From positions 37,012,605 through 37,076,604 of the forward strand of contig OX457043.1 in NCBI GenBank assembly GCA_949752735.1: a stretch of 64,000 bases of DNA, read 5' to 3'. The position numbers and the translations under genes are program-made. The notes under the pieces were generated by a model. It ran no database searches, was not told where the DNA came from, and worked only from the letters and a program-made list of their open reading frames with translations. The stretch comes from Lumbricus terrestris. Its lineage: Eukaryota; Annelida; Clitellata; Crassiclitellata; Lumbricidae. This document shows positions 10,157-21,625 of the stretch, piece by piece. Numbering within the stretch: the stretch's first letter is position 1; each line of letters opens with the position of its first letter.

Positions 10157-10477
10157 GCATTTGACGACATTGTAGATGTCAAAAAGAGCTAAGAAGTTCT
10201 GTAATTAACTTGTCTCATTCACTGATGGAGAACTCTACATGTATATTTATTATATTTCACCATCACCCATCACAAATGTCAAAGTTTAATGAGATGTTTA
10301 CTAACATTGCACCAAAGTACGGCATCAGAGTACTGTGTTGTGGATATTGCAGATAGCCTACCAGTAATCTGTTGCATTTGGCTTGTTAGCACAGTAACAT
10401 TTTGGTCAGTGCAATGCATATCAAACTCATGCAAAATGACATTGTAGAATGCGAGAGAAACAACAACATGGACCACA

Positions 10478-11965
10478 TATACAGAAACTCTACTCGTCTC
10501 TCTGTATAATAAACTGGTTTCTGCCGTCAGTCATCAGCAAGTCTCCTGCCTCTGCCTCCTTGACATCTCCGCTGCATTCGACACCATCGATCACAATCTC
10601 CTTCTAAATCGACTTTCTTCTTCTTTTGGCGTCTCTGGCACCGCTCTACTCTGGTTCCAGTCCTATTTGTCTTCCAGGTCCTTCTCCGTCAAAGCCTCCA
10701 GTCACTGTTCACAACCCCTTCCACTATCTTGTGGCGTTCCTCAAGGTTCCGTCCTGGGTCCGTTGCTCTTCATTCTCTACACCACTCCTTTAAGTCATCT
10801 AATAAAATCCTCGTCTGTTGACCACCATCTCTACGCAGACGACACCCAACTCTTTATATCCTTCTCCCCAGGCTCTTTCTCCACCGCCATTGCTCAACTT
10901 CTCAATGTGGTCAATCTGATCTCTCAATGGATGTCCTCAAACCTCCTCTGCCTCAACCCATCAAAAACAGAGTTCATTATTCTTGGCCTTCCTGACCAAA
11001 TCAAGAAAATCCCTGACCCTTCAATACACCTATCGACTAACTCTTCCACTCTCACCTTTACTTCCGATGCTCCTGTTCGCAATCTTGGTGTAATGTTTGA
11101 CTCGCATCTCTCCTTCTCTAACCACATCTCTAGCCTATTGCGCTCCTGTTTCATGCACATCCGGGACCTCCGACGCATAAGACCTATGCTTGATTTCAAA
11201 ACTGCTTCCACCATTGCTACGTCCATCGTCCACTCAAAGCTTGACTACTGCAACTCCCTGTTCTTAAACCTTGATTCCACACAACTTAAACGCCTCCAAC
11301 TCATTCAAAATTCTCTTGCTAGAGCCGTCACCAGAACACCCAGACATCATCACATCACCCCTGTCCTCAAGTCTCTTCACTGGCTGAAAATCACAGAGCG
11401 AATCCACTTCAAAGTTCTCTCCTTAACTTACAACTCTTTACAATGCTCCCAGCCCAGTTATCTTCGCGAACTCTTCACCATCCAGCCTACCCGTTCTACC
11501 CGATCATCCGCCTGCCTTACACTTTCTCGACCCCCGGTCACAAGTCATCTCAAGTTCTCCAACCGAGCCATATCCATCTCAGCACCACGCCTTTGGAATG
11601 ATCTGCCTCCTGAATTCCGATCCTTTTCAGTCCCTTCATCATCATTTCTAATCACACACCACAACCTTCCTCAGGCTCCTCTATCCATCCCACCTCGGGC
11701 TTTTCATTCGAAACTTAAGACACTCCTTTTCACGATCTCTTACCCTATCTCAACTGATCCTCCACCCTCCAATTCCCGGCCCAGACGACACCCACCTTAG
11801 TAGCTGTTCCGCCCCTCTGATCCTATGGTAACTCGACCCGGACCACCACGGACTATTCTCACGGACAACCCTTCTAACGCAACGCAGCGCTCGTGAATAA
11901 GCTGGTGCCCCGCGCTTGGCTTTCGAGTGGCGCTTTAGAAATTTCGAGTTTACGATTACGATTAC
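10478..11965 (+). pseudogene. L2/CR1-type LINE, long RT open frame and 3' tail
   Basis: The frame is open from about 10478, before the first ATG at 10667, to 11800. In order it shows LLDISAAFDTIDH, GVPQGSVLGPLLFILY, the active site HLYADDTQLF, WMSSNLLCLNPSKTEF, PVRNLGVMFDSHLSFSNHIS, LDYCNSLFL, LKSLHWLKITERIHF and PRLWNDLPPEFR. It carries all visible RT motifs from block A onward but no endonuclease. The 3' tail at 11900-11965 ends in GCGCTTTAGAAATTTCGAG then (TTACGA)n. There is no internal stop, so it is a young 5'-truncated insertion in UXS1 intron sequence. Confidence 0.9.
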
Positions 11966-12242
11966 AATATATAAGTCCAATTGTCATGGATAGAGTTTTG
12001 TTGATGAACTCATTGGTGCTTTTCAGAAATGCGTGTAAGTTTTTTCCAAGGACATTATTACTATTATTTTAAGGCCTATCGAGCTGGTTGTTCTATAGGG
12101 TAATTTCACAGAAGCCTCGGCCCTAATTACAGCACGTGGATGTTCAAAGAAAAAATATGCTTGATAAATATGCCCAAATAATAAATAAAGTCGAGGTCTA
12201 GATGTGTAGGCCTATAGGTCTAGAGACTTTCTTTCTTTCTCC

Positions 12243-13215
12243 TCCGTCAAGTGTTCACCGACGATGAGGCTCTAACAAAACTTCTCCATTTCGGCCGGTC
12301 TCTTGCGAGTTCTATTGCCTTTCTTAGCTCCAATCCTCTGTCTTCTGTGTCCTCCAGTGCGTTATCTATCCATTTCTTTTTTGGCCGTCCTCTGCTCCTC
12401 GTTCCTTCCACTTCTCCCTGCAGCGCCTTTGCCGGCATTCTTCCGCTCTCCATCCTGATCACATGTCCATACCATGTTAGGCTTCTTTGCTTTATTCTTT
12501 CTACTACTGTTTCCTTCTGTCCTAGTTCTTCTCGTGTCACCTCATTCCGTATCTTTTCTCTTCGTGATCTATTCAGTAGACCTCGTAGCCATCCCATCTC
12601 CGCCACCAGCAGTCTTCTCTCGTCCTCCTTTTTCACGCACCAAGACTCTGCTCCATACATGAGGACCGGTAGCACCAGTGTTTCATATAGCTTGGTTTTT
12701 GTTCTTGTCGAGATGTTGCCTGATCTCCATAGTTTCCTCAGCTTCCCAAACATTGCTGACGCCAGCCCAATTCTTTTCCTTATGTCCCTTGTCGACTCTG
12801 CATCTTCCGTAATTACACCCCCCAGGTACACAAATTCCGCCACCTGCTCCAGCTCCTCTCCTTCCAAGGTGATGGTTATCTTCTCTTTTTTTAACCAATT
12901 GTCATTGTTTTGGTCTTCTCTCCATTAATCCTAAACCCGAATCTTTCACTACTTTCGTGTACCCTGGTCGTTAGCTCCTGCAGTTGGCTTTCGCCTTCCG
13001 CCATCAGATCTATATCGTCTGCAAATCTTAGGTTGTTGACTATTTCTCCATTTATTCTCACCCCTATTTCTGTATCTGCCAGCGCTATGTCCATCATTGC
13101 CTCCAGTATCAGGTTGAATAGGTATGGGGATAGATCGCAGCCTTGTCTTACTCCAACATGTAATCTGAACCATTCCGTTAGTTCCCTGTCTACTCTCACT
13201 GCGGCCGTCTTTAAG
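12243..13215 (-). pseudogene. RTE-like LINE reverse transcriptase, 3' half
   Basis: On the minus strand, 13199-12891 encodes FRLHVGVRQGCDLSPYLFNL, the catalytic LRFADDIDLMAEG and GFRINGEKTKTM. 12867-12247 encodes EFVYLGGVITEDAESTRDI, VLPVLMYGAESW, WYGHVIRMESGRMP and GRPKKKWIDN. A frameshift near 12880 (homopolymer TTTTTTT on the plus strand) separates the two. The 3' end lies near 12243 in a TTTCTTTC tract. The element abuts an opposite-strand LINE piece at 13216. Confidence 0.88.
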
Positions 13216-13675
13216 TTTTAATCTAGTCCCGACTCGAGGAGATAACATGTTAGATGTCCTTGCTGCCGATGATCGTACAACAGTCTTCGATGTACAGGTG
13301 AGCGATGCTGGTCTCGTATCTGACCATAAGCTCATACTGTGGAAAAACACAACTTCTTGCCACCGCCAACCAGTACGACACGTATTCCGTAACATCAAAG
13401 CAGTCGACCCCTTAAATTCAGTGACTTGCTCATCGAATCTGATCTATTCACTGGTCCTGCAACCAACACGGAAGATTTCTTGGAACAACTTAAGCGAATA
13501 GTATCATGTACATTAAACAAACTCGCTCCTATTCAGACTTGTGACAGGCGTCCATTTAAAGTTAAACCAATCACAAGATGGCTATCTTCCGAGGCAGTCC
13601 AAGCTAAGAGGGATCGTCAGAGACTAGAGCGGAAATGGAAAAGTTCTGGACTTGATGAGGAAAGACAACACTAGG
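13216..13675 (+). pseudogene. L2/CR1-type LINE: end of endonuclease and linker
   Basis: The plus strand reads NMLDVLAADD then VSDAGLVSDHKLILW, the terminal SDH motif of the APE-type endonuclease. After a frameshift comes GPATNTEDFLEQL and ITRWLSSEAVQAKRDRQRLE plus RKWKSSGLD, the linker before the RT. This is the only clear endonuclease sequence in the window. Confidence 0.75.
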
Positions 13676-13905
13676 AGTTGGATTGATGAAAATAATGATT
13701 AAGAAATAGAAGCTGGATAAAGGCTCTTTCAATGGTAGATACATGCGCCCTATTGATTGTGGTCTTTTAAACATGCGCCCTTTTGATTTCGCCCTTTTGA
13801 ACGTGCACTCTAAAAGCAATGCGCTCTATTCATTTTCGCCCATTTGATTTCGCCCTTTGGATTGCACCCTTTTGAAATTCGCCCGGTTGATAGGATACCA
13901 TTTGA
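13676..13905. mobile_element. Foldback-family remnant (shared core plus GCCCTTTTGATTTC repeats)
   Basis: 13708-13724 (AAATAGAAGCTGGATAA) is the core motif of the foldback at 52469-53087. It is followed at 13743-13885 by an array of CGCCC(T)TTTGATTTC-like units of about 24-28 bp. The opposite arm is missing, probably lost at the LINE junction. Confidence 0.55.
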
Positions 13906-14115
13906 ATGTACACAACTTTTGCACATGTGCGGGCCCATATTGGGGTTTCCATTATCAGGCAGTTTCACATTAAGACAGAGTGGCAAGAAGCCTATGGTGG
14001 AAAAGCAATTTGAAAATGGAAAATCCAAAATAGGATTAGAGATCGTGAGTAACTGTCGATCTATACAGGTTGATGACCATTACATCATGCAGCCAGTGAG
14101 ACTTATTCCTTAGTA

Positions 14116-14831
14116 CAGCGTTTCCCAAACTGTGGGTCGCGACCCAAAAGTGGGTCGCAGAGCTTTGGCAAGTGGGTCGCGAAAGTTCTTCTTATTTCTC
14201 TGTTAATTTCAGTATTTATTCCAGTAAATCTCAAACGTCATACTTTATTATTCCGTTATAACTAGTGAAACATTTGACTATGGCTGGGCTATAACTAGCT
14301 TCTACTTGTGCGTGTATGTGAACAGGAAACAGTGCACGAGACTTAGCAACGAGACTTAGCATGATTAATAAAAAGTCTGCCATTCAAAAATAAACAACAT
14401 TGACGGCAATGAAAACAAAATACAGGAACAGGCTGTGCAGTGTGCACAGATCATGACATGAGGCTGTGTCTGACTTCTTTTAAACCACGCATTGACTTAC
14501 TTATGAGTAACATGCAGGCCCATCCTTCACATTGATTCTTTAAACTTAAAGTTTAAATTTAACGATTAGTTACTGTTACATTGATATAACAGTTGCTTGC
14601 ATTGCAATAAATGTTGGCTTTTTCCTTAAGTTAAATTTTACTGTTTTAAATGTGGTAATTTCTAAATGCTGAATGTAAATCAGCATATCTTAATCCCGAT
14701 TTATGAAGCAATCCTATGTTAGTGTTAGTTTAGTACTCTGTACCTAATTTTGTTTAGTCACTTTAGCGGGTCCCGAGACAGAAAAAATATTCCCAAGTGG
14801 GTCCCGAGCCAGAGAAGTTTGGGAACCTCTG
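14116..14831. mobile_element. hAT-type MITE (716 bp)
   Basis: Perfect target duplication CCTTAGTA at 14108-14115 and 14832-14839. The ends are CAGCGTTTCCCAAACT and, reversed, CAGAGGTTCCCAAACT. It is AT-rich inside and non-coding. Confidence 0.93.
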
Positions 14832-14839
14832 CCTTAGTA

Positions 14840-15180
14840 ACTACGTGAGCACAACCAGCTTTCCCATGCATTGGACTGTTATGCCATACACAGTTCAAAA
14901 ACCATTTTCAACCTATAATAGTCACACATTCTTGGAGATAGTCAGGGAAATACTATCCTAGTATAGTCATAAAAGGTGCTATATAACAAGACATACATAT
15001 ATAACTGAGAAATAAAACAAAAACCCAAAAACCAGAAAAATGCAATCTATTTATAACAAGACTGATTATTAAAGTTTCAGAAAATGGACACACATATATT
15101 TCATAAACTGGCAAACTCACATAAAATTCAAGCCATAAAACCTTTGAAAACAGAAAGAAAAGAACTGAGACTTAACATAC
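14840..15180. other. UXS1 intron next to exon 15181-15238
   Basis: No other feature. The donor GTATGTT of the minus-strand exon occupies 15180-15174. Confidence 0.5.
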
Positions 15181-15238
15181 CAATATTCGTTTTCTATCTT
15201 TGTAAGATAAGAATTTTACTTCTGGATACGACTTCCTC
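15181..15238 (-). CDS. UXS1: UXS1 short linker exon
   Basis: This 58-nt exon is preceded on the minus strand by TTTGATTTTTCAG (AG at 15240-15239) and followed by donor GTATGT (15180-15175). With the two bases CA supplied by exon 32340-32498, it reads Q-RKSYPEVKFLSYKDRKRIL. It then runs directly into VTGGAGFVG of exon 7692-7872. The equivalent human UXS1 stretch, as I recall the family, is KYPPVKFLSEKDRKRIL, immediately before the NAD-binding loop. Incoming phase 2 and outgoing phase 0 both match the neighbouring exons. This makes the three-exon model strong even though the exon is tiny. Function: end of the lumenal stem and first beta strand of the decarboxylase. Confidence 0.95.
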
Positions 15239-16529
15239 CTGAAAAATCAAATTTCAGTACCTTAAGTTCAACATAAAATTTACCCTTTAAAGAAAACAAA
15301 AGCAATCAGCTAAATGCTGATTCATACTTGAAGTCCAAATTATTTAACACCTGTTTAGTGTTTACTTAAAACTGCTTCCACCAAGTACCATCACTAACCT
15401 AAAAGATAGGTTGAAAGTCCATGAAAACTGACTCTGCAGAAGTGTAGGGAAGAGATGGTGAACCAGCTGTAAAATCTTGGAGGTCGTCCAGTTTAGTTGT
15501 AAGCATCAGAAGAAAATCATCCGCTGAGAAGGAAGGATTTCGTGGATGTACGAGAGCATCGCTCCAGTGGACCAGAGATAGTGGACCAGAGACGTTTAGT
15601 ATTCTACGAGTCCTTGTTCACCAAATCTTCCCAATGCACCACCTCCTTCCGACAATTAATCCAGAGGAGGGGATCTAGAGCATCAAAAAGTCACTTAAGA
15701 CAAGGGCTTCGACGATGGTTGATGACAATCTCGGTCTGAAAATTAAACGGCAATTGGTCGAACGCGAGTCTTGAAAACCACAGAGCTGAAAAATTTTGTT
15801 GAGAAGATTGCTGATCGTAGAAGTTATCAGAGTTGTGAAGTTGGCCGAGTTTCAAGTTGCCAGACAGAGGAGAAGAGAGGTGAGTTTTGAAGAGCCTCAC
15901 TGAAGGCACTGCAGTCGAGAAACTTCCAATCACGAGGATGCTGGTAAACTTGAATATGTTGTGGAAGAAGAAGAGGAGGGATATAGAACCCGACACGAAA
16001 GTGATAAGCTAATTCTGCCCTACAAGTAAGCGTAGATCCAGAGACATGCAGAGTTGCTCTTAGTTTCAAGTACTTGAACAATAACTGAACAAGCATGATC
16101 TTTTTAACATAATCTATACATATTTCACATCGGCTAGTAGCATATGTCTGTTTAAAACATTCACAGACTGTTGACAGACAAAGTAAAAGGACAAGACAAA
16201 TAAACCAAACTGTCACATTTCACCTATCATTTCAACAAAAATATGCACATGTAAGCAATTAATGGTATATGCATGTTCAAAATTAATTACCAACAAGCTT
16301 CATGCTTAAACTTTAACTCAATCTTAGTGGTCATTTAATTACTATTATTATTAAATACATTTTTAATGTGCAAGGTCACACTGAATACTTTCTTGCTAGT
16401 CAGTCGTCAGTAGAAGTTGGTGTTAGATATCCACAAGCTTGAAAGCCAAGGAGAAATAGTGAGTTTTGAAACACTTTTTGAAAGCATAAGTGCATTTGAA
16501 CTACAAAGAGAGAGCGGAAATTGATTTCA
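15239..16529. other. UXS1 intron, nothing firmly identified
   Basis: Contains two overlapping minus-strand frames (15996-15691 and 16216-15827) with no recognisable domain. I see no element boundary. Confidence 0.5.
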
Positions 16530-16655
16530 TTTTATAATAATAATAATTACGACAATGTATATGGTGCCGTAACAGGGGCGCCTTACAAAGCAGCTAACAG
16601 CCTAACATGCAGGATAAGCTCTAGCGAACAATTGTTTTTGGCATGGATTTAATGT
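16530..16655 (-). mobile_element. LINE/SINE 3' end, (AAT)n-tailed family
   Basis: AATAATAATAATTACGACAA, TATATGGTGCCGTAACA and GCAGCTAACA match, in the same order, the sequence at 63372-63500 upstream of another LINE end. On the minus strand this is a 3' UTR with an (ATT)n tail. Confidence 0.6.
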
Positions 16656-17105
16656 AATGTAATTAGTAATTTATATAGCGCCGCTCACAACCAAGGCCAT
16701 TCAGTAGTGCTCCCAGTGCGATAACCTCTAGAGAAAAAATAGGTCTTAAGAAGAGAGAGAGATGTAGATAACGATCTTGAAAGTAAAGTCCCACGCAGAG
16801 TGGAGGGAAGAGAATTCCACAAGGAGGGCCCAATGATGGTGAAGGATCGAGTTTGAGCAATAGTGGTCCTAGCTCGTGGAACAAACAAGTCAGCCCTGTC
16901 CAGAGAATGGAGAGGTCGATGAGAAGATGCTGATAGAGGAGAACGAATGAGATCATTGAGATACATCGGTGCAAGACCCAGTTTGGATTTGAGTACCAGA
17001 GAAAGGACTTTATATTGTATGCGGGCAGAGAGAGGAAGCCAGTGTAGTTGGTTAATCATAAACGATGATATATGAGAGCATAGGCGCCGAGTTGACCCGA
17101 GAGTG
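16656..17105 (-). pseudogene. L2-type LINE 3' end
   Basis: On the minus strand, 17116-16685 is open and encodes MINQLHWLPLSARIQYKVLS, ADLFVPRARTTIAQTRSFTI, GPSLWNSLPSTLR and LLKTYFFSRGY. This is the extreme C-terminus of L2-type ORF2. The tail GCGGCGCTATATAAAT lies at about 16683-16668. Confidence 0.85.
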
Positions 17106-17402
17106 TGAGTGCCCAAACGAATGTGAAAGAAACCCGCGCATGAGCGCGGGAAAAATTTTTGAGCCTTTTTTCATAGGAGAGTTATTGAAATAACCCCTGT
17201 TCATAGGCGGAGACAGTTCATGGTTTTAGGGGACGAACTCGCGGTCAAAGGACTATCGCCGAGCAGGGAAGGGACGAAGAGGCTTGGGAGATGTGCTCCT
17301 AACCATTTTGAATTTTTTTTATTGCCATACTGCTGCAATGGTAGCATCCTAGGCTGCCCTTTTTACGAAATTGTCGTGGTTTATGACTTGAAAAGCTGTA
17401 TC

Positions 17403-17540
17403 ACCATCATTGGGCCCTCCTTGTGGAATTCTCTTCCCTCCACTCTGCGTGGGACTTTACTTTCAAGATCGTTATCTACATCTCTCTCTCTTCTTAAGAC
17501 CTATTTTTCTCTAGAGGTTATCGCACTGGGAGCACTGGAA
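17403..17540 (+). pseudogene. Second, inverted copy of the same L2 3' segment
   Basis: It encodes TIIGPSLWNSLPSTLRGTLL then SLLKTYFSLEVIALGAL and is nearly the reverse complement of 16715-16850. The two form an inverted pair about 550 bp apart. It ends exactly where the 376-bp tandem array begins. Confidence 0.8.
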
Positions 17541-18606
17541 ATAGTTGTAATCAGGAGTCTCAAAAACAATTCTTCTTGTATCTAGTAGTATTTGAGCTGC
17601 TCTTTCCAATGGTGTTAATTTCATAGCTGTATCACCTATCCCACATGCCCATTTAAGGCCTTGAACTTTGTCGTCGAAAGGCAAAAAAGTGGTTTCTTTC
17701 ATTTTCAGAAGGCTATATTGCAACAGGTACACATGATAAAGCTGACCTAATTGCTTTTCTGTGCACACAATGTGGACTATCATGCCCAGTGGTTCACACT
17801 TTCTCTGATAATGAACCCATTTGGTCATAGTAGAGCAGTAAAGTACTAAGCTCGTTATATCGGCTCGTATCAGTTCGCGAATGCTTAAAACACTACTCTA
17901 ATGGAAATAGTTGTAATCGTTGAACCACAGGAGTCTCAAAAGCAATTCTTCTTGTATCTAGTAGTATTTGAGCTGCTCTTTCCAATGGTGTTAATTTCAT
18001 AGCTGTATCACCTATCCCACATGCCCATTTAAGGCCTTGAACTTTGTCGTCGAAAGGCAAAAAAGTGGTTTCTTTCATTTTCAGAAGGCTATATTGCAAC
18101 AGGTACACATGATAAAGCTGACCTAATTGCTTTTCTGTGCACACAATGTGGACTATCATGCCCAGTGGTTCACACTTTCTCTGATAATGAACCCATTTGG
18201 TCATAGTAGAGCAGTAAAGTACTAAGCTCGTTATATCGGCTCGTATCAGTTCGCGAATGCTTAAAACACTACTCTAATGGAAATAGTTGTAATCGTTGAA
18301 CCACAGGAGTCTCAAAAGCAATTCTTCTTGTATCTAGTAGTATTTGAGCTGCTCTTTCCAATGGTGTTAATTTCATAGCTGTATCACCTATCCCACATGC
18401 CCATTTAAGGCCTTGAACTTTGTCGTCGAAAGGCAAAAAAGTGGTTTCTTTCATTTTCAGAAGGCTATATTGCAACAGGTACACATGATAAAGCTGACCT
18501 AATTGCTTTTCTGTGTACACAATGTGGACTATTATGGCTAGTGGTTCACACTTTCTCTGATAATGAACCCATTTGGTCTTAGTGGAGCAGTAAAGTACTT
18601 GCGCCA
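17537..18606 (-). repeat. Triplicated 376-bp unit with an open frame of about 103 codons
   Basis: Unit starts are at 17537, 17903 and 18279. The first copy lacks the 10-bp GTTGAACCAC, hence a 366-bp spacing; the copies are otherwise almost identical. On the minus strand each carries an open frame containing MTKWVHYQRKCEPLGMIVHI, then EKQLGQLYHVYLLQYSLL and LTPLERAAQILLDTRRI. It runs to 103-105 codons in copies 1 and 2. In copy 3 it begins later, at MYTEKQLG (83 codons), because of substitutions near 18530. I do not recognise the protein, and no signal peptide or membrane segment is evident. The near-identity of the copies points to recent tandem duplication. It could be an exon of an unidentified gene or the inside of a mobile element. 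Confidence 0.85.
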
Positions 18607-19220
18607 GACAGGGTCATTGTTTTTTTCCCGATTTTCAATGTGTAGCTAGAAAAAAACTATCCATCAAATATCAAGTTCTTTCACTATCCTTGATTAGCAC
18701 CACGATGACTATGTATCCTGAAAATTTCATCTATTTATCTGCAATGATAGTCGACTTATAGCCCCCTGAACATGGCAGCAAATTAAGACGCAATTTTCGA
18801 ATCGCGATAAGCGGGGTCACCCCAGGTGTCTTTAAAATTCCGTATAAAAAAAACTACTGGGAGTATTGCTCTCAACTTTTGCATAGCATGTTCTAATACA
18901 TCTATGCACATTCTGTGCAAATTTCATCCAAATCTGAGATGGTCGAGTGGGAAGCATTTGTTGAATTGAGGCGGAATGACCCTTCAGTGATAGGCCTACT
19001 GGAAAGTGATTCTCGCGAAGTGAGGATCATTATAATAGCCTAGCATGCATGTAAAATAAAAAGAAACCATCATTCAAATTGTCACCTTCGTCCGTAATTA
19101 AAAAGAGATCGGATCGAATTAGCAGGATTTCGAGAATTTTCTCGTATTCGCATGGAGTTCAGACTACTGGAGGGGTAAAATTAGAGCAACAGTAAGGTAG
19201 ACTAACTGAGTAAAAGAAAT
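18607..19220. other. Unassigned sequence, possible MITE end
   Basis: GGGTCATTG near 18612 and AATGACCCTT near 18975 could be short inverted ends, but no target duplication is apparent. No gene seen. Confidence 0.3.
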
Positions 19221-19424
19221 TATGTAAAAGACCCAATGATTTTTATAAATAAGCTATGCCAGCAGAGAAATAATATAATAAAAAGCGCATCTTGTTGGCT
19301 GATTTCTGGTGGTGCCCATGCATAGGCGGGCCTCGCATGGCCAATTTCTGGTGGTGCTGAGCACTCACGGGTCTCGCAGAGTCGGCGCCCATGTATGAGA
19401 GTACTTAGGAAGGCGAGCAATTCA

Positions 19425-20100
19425 TCGAGCAGCAGCATTAAGGACAGACTGAATGGGAGATAGGCGGACCTTTGGAAGACCAATAAGAAGGGAATTACAG
19501 TAATCAATTCTGGAACAGACAAATGCATGGACTATTGATGTCATAGTTGAAAGGGAGACAGATCTGCGAATGGACCTGAGACGACGGAGGTGAAAGTAAG
19601 AGGAGCGCGTAAGGTTGGTTACATGTGTTGAGAATGTCAGCGAGCAGTCAAGAGTGACACCTAGGTCACGAACAGAAGTTGAAAATTTAAATTCAGGAAA
19701 GGTCTGAGATAGAAGCAAAAAGTCAATTTTTTTAATTTGCTGGGGAGTGCCAAGCCAGATGAGTTGAGTTTTGTTAGAATTGAGTGAAAGGCGATTTGAA
19801 GACATCCACAGGTGCAAATCATGGGAAAGTGCCTCAATACGGCGAACTAGTATGAGTTGAGTAGAGAGAGAACCATGAACATAGGCCTGAACATCATCAG
19901 CAAAGAGGTGACCAGTAGCAGAGTGACTTGGAAACAGAGAAGTAACATCAGCCGTGTACAGAATGAAGAGTAGGGGTCCAAGGACTGATCCCTGTGGAAC
20001 TCCTAAAAATACCGGCACCCAGTTAGATCTGGAATTACCAGCTATAACCATTTGGGTACGACCAGACAAGTAAGATTGAAGCCATAGGAGAGGGACACCT
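19425..20100 (-). pseudogene. L2-type LINE reverse transcriptase, interrupted by piggyBac
   Basis: The minus-strand frame 20069-19422 encodes FLGVPQGSVLGPLLFILYTA, the active site HLFADDVQAYVHG, LWMSSNRLSLNSNKTQLIWL, VRDLGVTLDCSLTFSTHVTN and RIDYCNSLLIGLPK. The frame is intact. Upstream, block A of the same LINE resumes at 21960-22028 beyond the TTAA-flanked insertion. The far C-terminus is missing or unrecognisable below 19425. Confidence 0.88.
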
Positions 20101-20254
20101 TTAACCCCTTGGCTGCCACACCATCAAGGGCTAAACAACACCCCGAGTGCCAACCCAAAAGATATAAATTTGCGCAAAAATGTATTGTTGCAAATTTAGT
20201 TTTTGAGGCGCATTAACTGTTGCAATGATTATAATTTGTGATTACATCAATATA

Positions 20255-21215
20255 CACCGTGTCTCAAAAAAAACTGTGCAGAATTGTTTTTGTCAGAACT
20301 TCGCCAAATTTCCACCAATCTTAATAGCTGCTGGTAGGTAGACGGGAAAATAGCTGAAATTTTATGCTATATATAAATTTTCCACCTCACCTGACTCATA
20401 TCACCACACTACCTTGTTAAACCCAGATTACCAATTTTTCACATAACGGCGCCTCGAAGCTTGGCTGCACTTAAATCCATTGCATCGAGCCGGATGTCAA
20501 AGTGAATGGGGCATAGACCTACTATCGCGACAACCTTCTTGCACAGAAGATACCGTCAGACATACGCCGGGTATCCCAGGGTGAGCTTATTGTCTTTTAA
20601 CAGGATGGCGCATCAAGCGCGCGACGCCGTCTCTTTCCTGGAGCGAGAGACGCACGACTTCATCCCTCCAACACTGTGGCCACCGAATTCACTGGATCTT
20701 AACCCACTCGACTATAGCATATGGAGTGTGCTGCAGAAGAAGGTTTACCGGTCCAGAATAGCCAACGTCGACGAATTCAAAACGTTTCTGCTTGATGAAT
20801 GAGCTCACTTTGACCAGTCAATCGTTGATGCCTATCGGTCACTAGCGTCGCCGTCTAAGTGCTTGGGTTCGTGTATTCGGGGCACATTTCGAGCACCAAT
20901 TCTAACACTTTTAAGCAGATCTGTCATAGCAATTAAAAAACTCTGCTAAGTAAACCATATTTCACTTTACTGCGTGTTAACTCAGCCGTCAGATAATTTG
21001 TTGCAGGTAATAAAATTTAAGCGTTATATGAAAAATTGGAACATCTGTGTTTAACAAGGTAGTGCGGCGAAATGTGTCAGGCGAGGTGGAAAATTTACAT
21101 ATAGCATAAAATTTCAGCCATTTTCTCGTCTACCTACCAAAAGTTATTAAGATTGGTGGAAATTTGGCGAAGTTCTGACAAAAACAATTCTGCACAGTTT
21201 TTTTGAGACACGGTG
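20255..21215. mobile_element. Tc1/mariner-type element with decayed transposase
   Basis: TA duplications lie at 20253-20254 and 21216-21217. The inverted repeats begin CACCGTGTCTCAAAAAAA and stay similar for about 170 bp. It is nested inside the piggyBac element, hence younger. Confidence 0.93.
20490..20900 (+). pseudogene. Tc1/mariner transposase C-terminal fragment
   Basis: After a break near 20600 the frame reads QDGASSARDAVSFLERETHD, then LWPPNSLDLNPLDYSIWSVL and VYRSRIANVDEF. This is the second catalytic Asp region (QQDGA-like) and the DLNPLDY motif of DDE transposases. The first DDE Asp region is absent, and stops and frameshifts occur at about 20512, 20598 and 20800. It is dead. The 98-codon frame at 20506-20802 is part of it. 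Confidence 0.88.
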
Positions 21216-21361
21216 TATATCTCACGTTTATGATTGTGAACAACGCCTTTGTTATTTATTTTCACTAGATACTGACGAATTTGTATGCTAGAAAGGCATG
21301 GGTATGTGGAACTGAATGTTCACAGCAAGTGCTGCTGACAGCGTCAATGTTTAGTCAGATG

Positions 21362-21625
21362 CTATTTCCAGTACTTTATTTTGGTATGAAAAGCAGCAAA
21401 GCAATGATTATCGTCCATGCAAAGAGCAGGCTTTGATGGACACTTAGTGCAGTAGGCTATACAGCATATGTGAATCATCCGAATCCATATACCACTTTCA
21501 TCTGGATCAACGCTTACGGACTCGTCGCCAGATTCATCTAAACTGATTTCGCTCTCTAGTACACTATAATCGCTGTCTTCTAACATATTGAGAACTTGTT
21601 CCTTAGTAAAAAAAATTCCGGCCAT
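21362..21625 (-). pseudogene. piggyBac transposase with N- and C-termini fused
   Basis: The 87-codon minus-strand frame starts MAGIFFTKEQVLNMLEDSDY, followed by an acidic Ser/Asp/Glu-rich stretch typical of piggyBac N-termini. It then passes abruptly into CCIAYCTKCPSKPALCMDDN and FHTKIKYWK. Those match the C-terminal Cys/His-rich zinc-binding tail of piggyBac transposases (CxxC, KPALC, FHTK). The catalytic DDD core of several hundred residues is missing. The join is in frame and still open, so the deletion has left a small protein with the acidic head and DNA-binding-type tail. ATG at 21625-21623. Expression cannot be judged. Confidence 0.75.

Noticed and set aside
18607..18990. MITE bounded by GGGTCATT inverted ends
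   Set aside because: Inverted match too short and no target duplication found.
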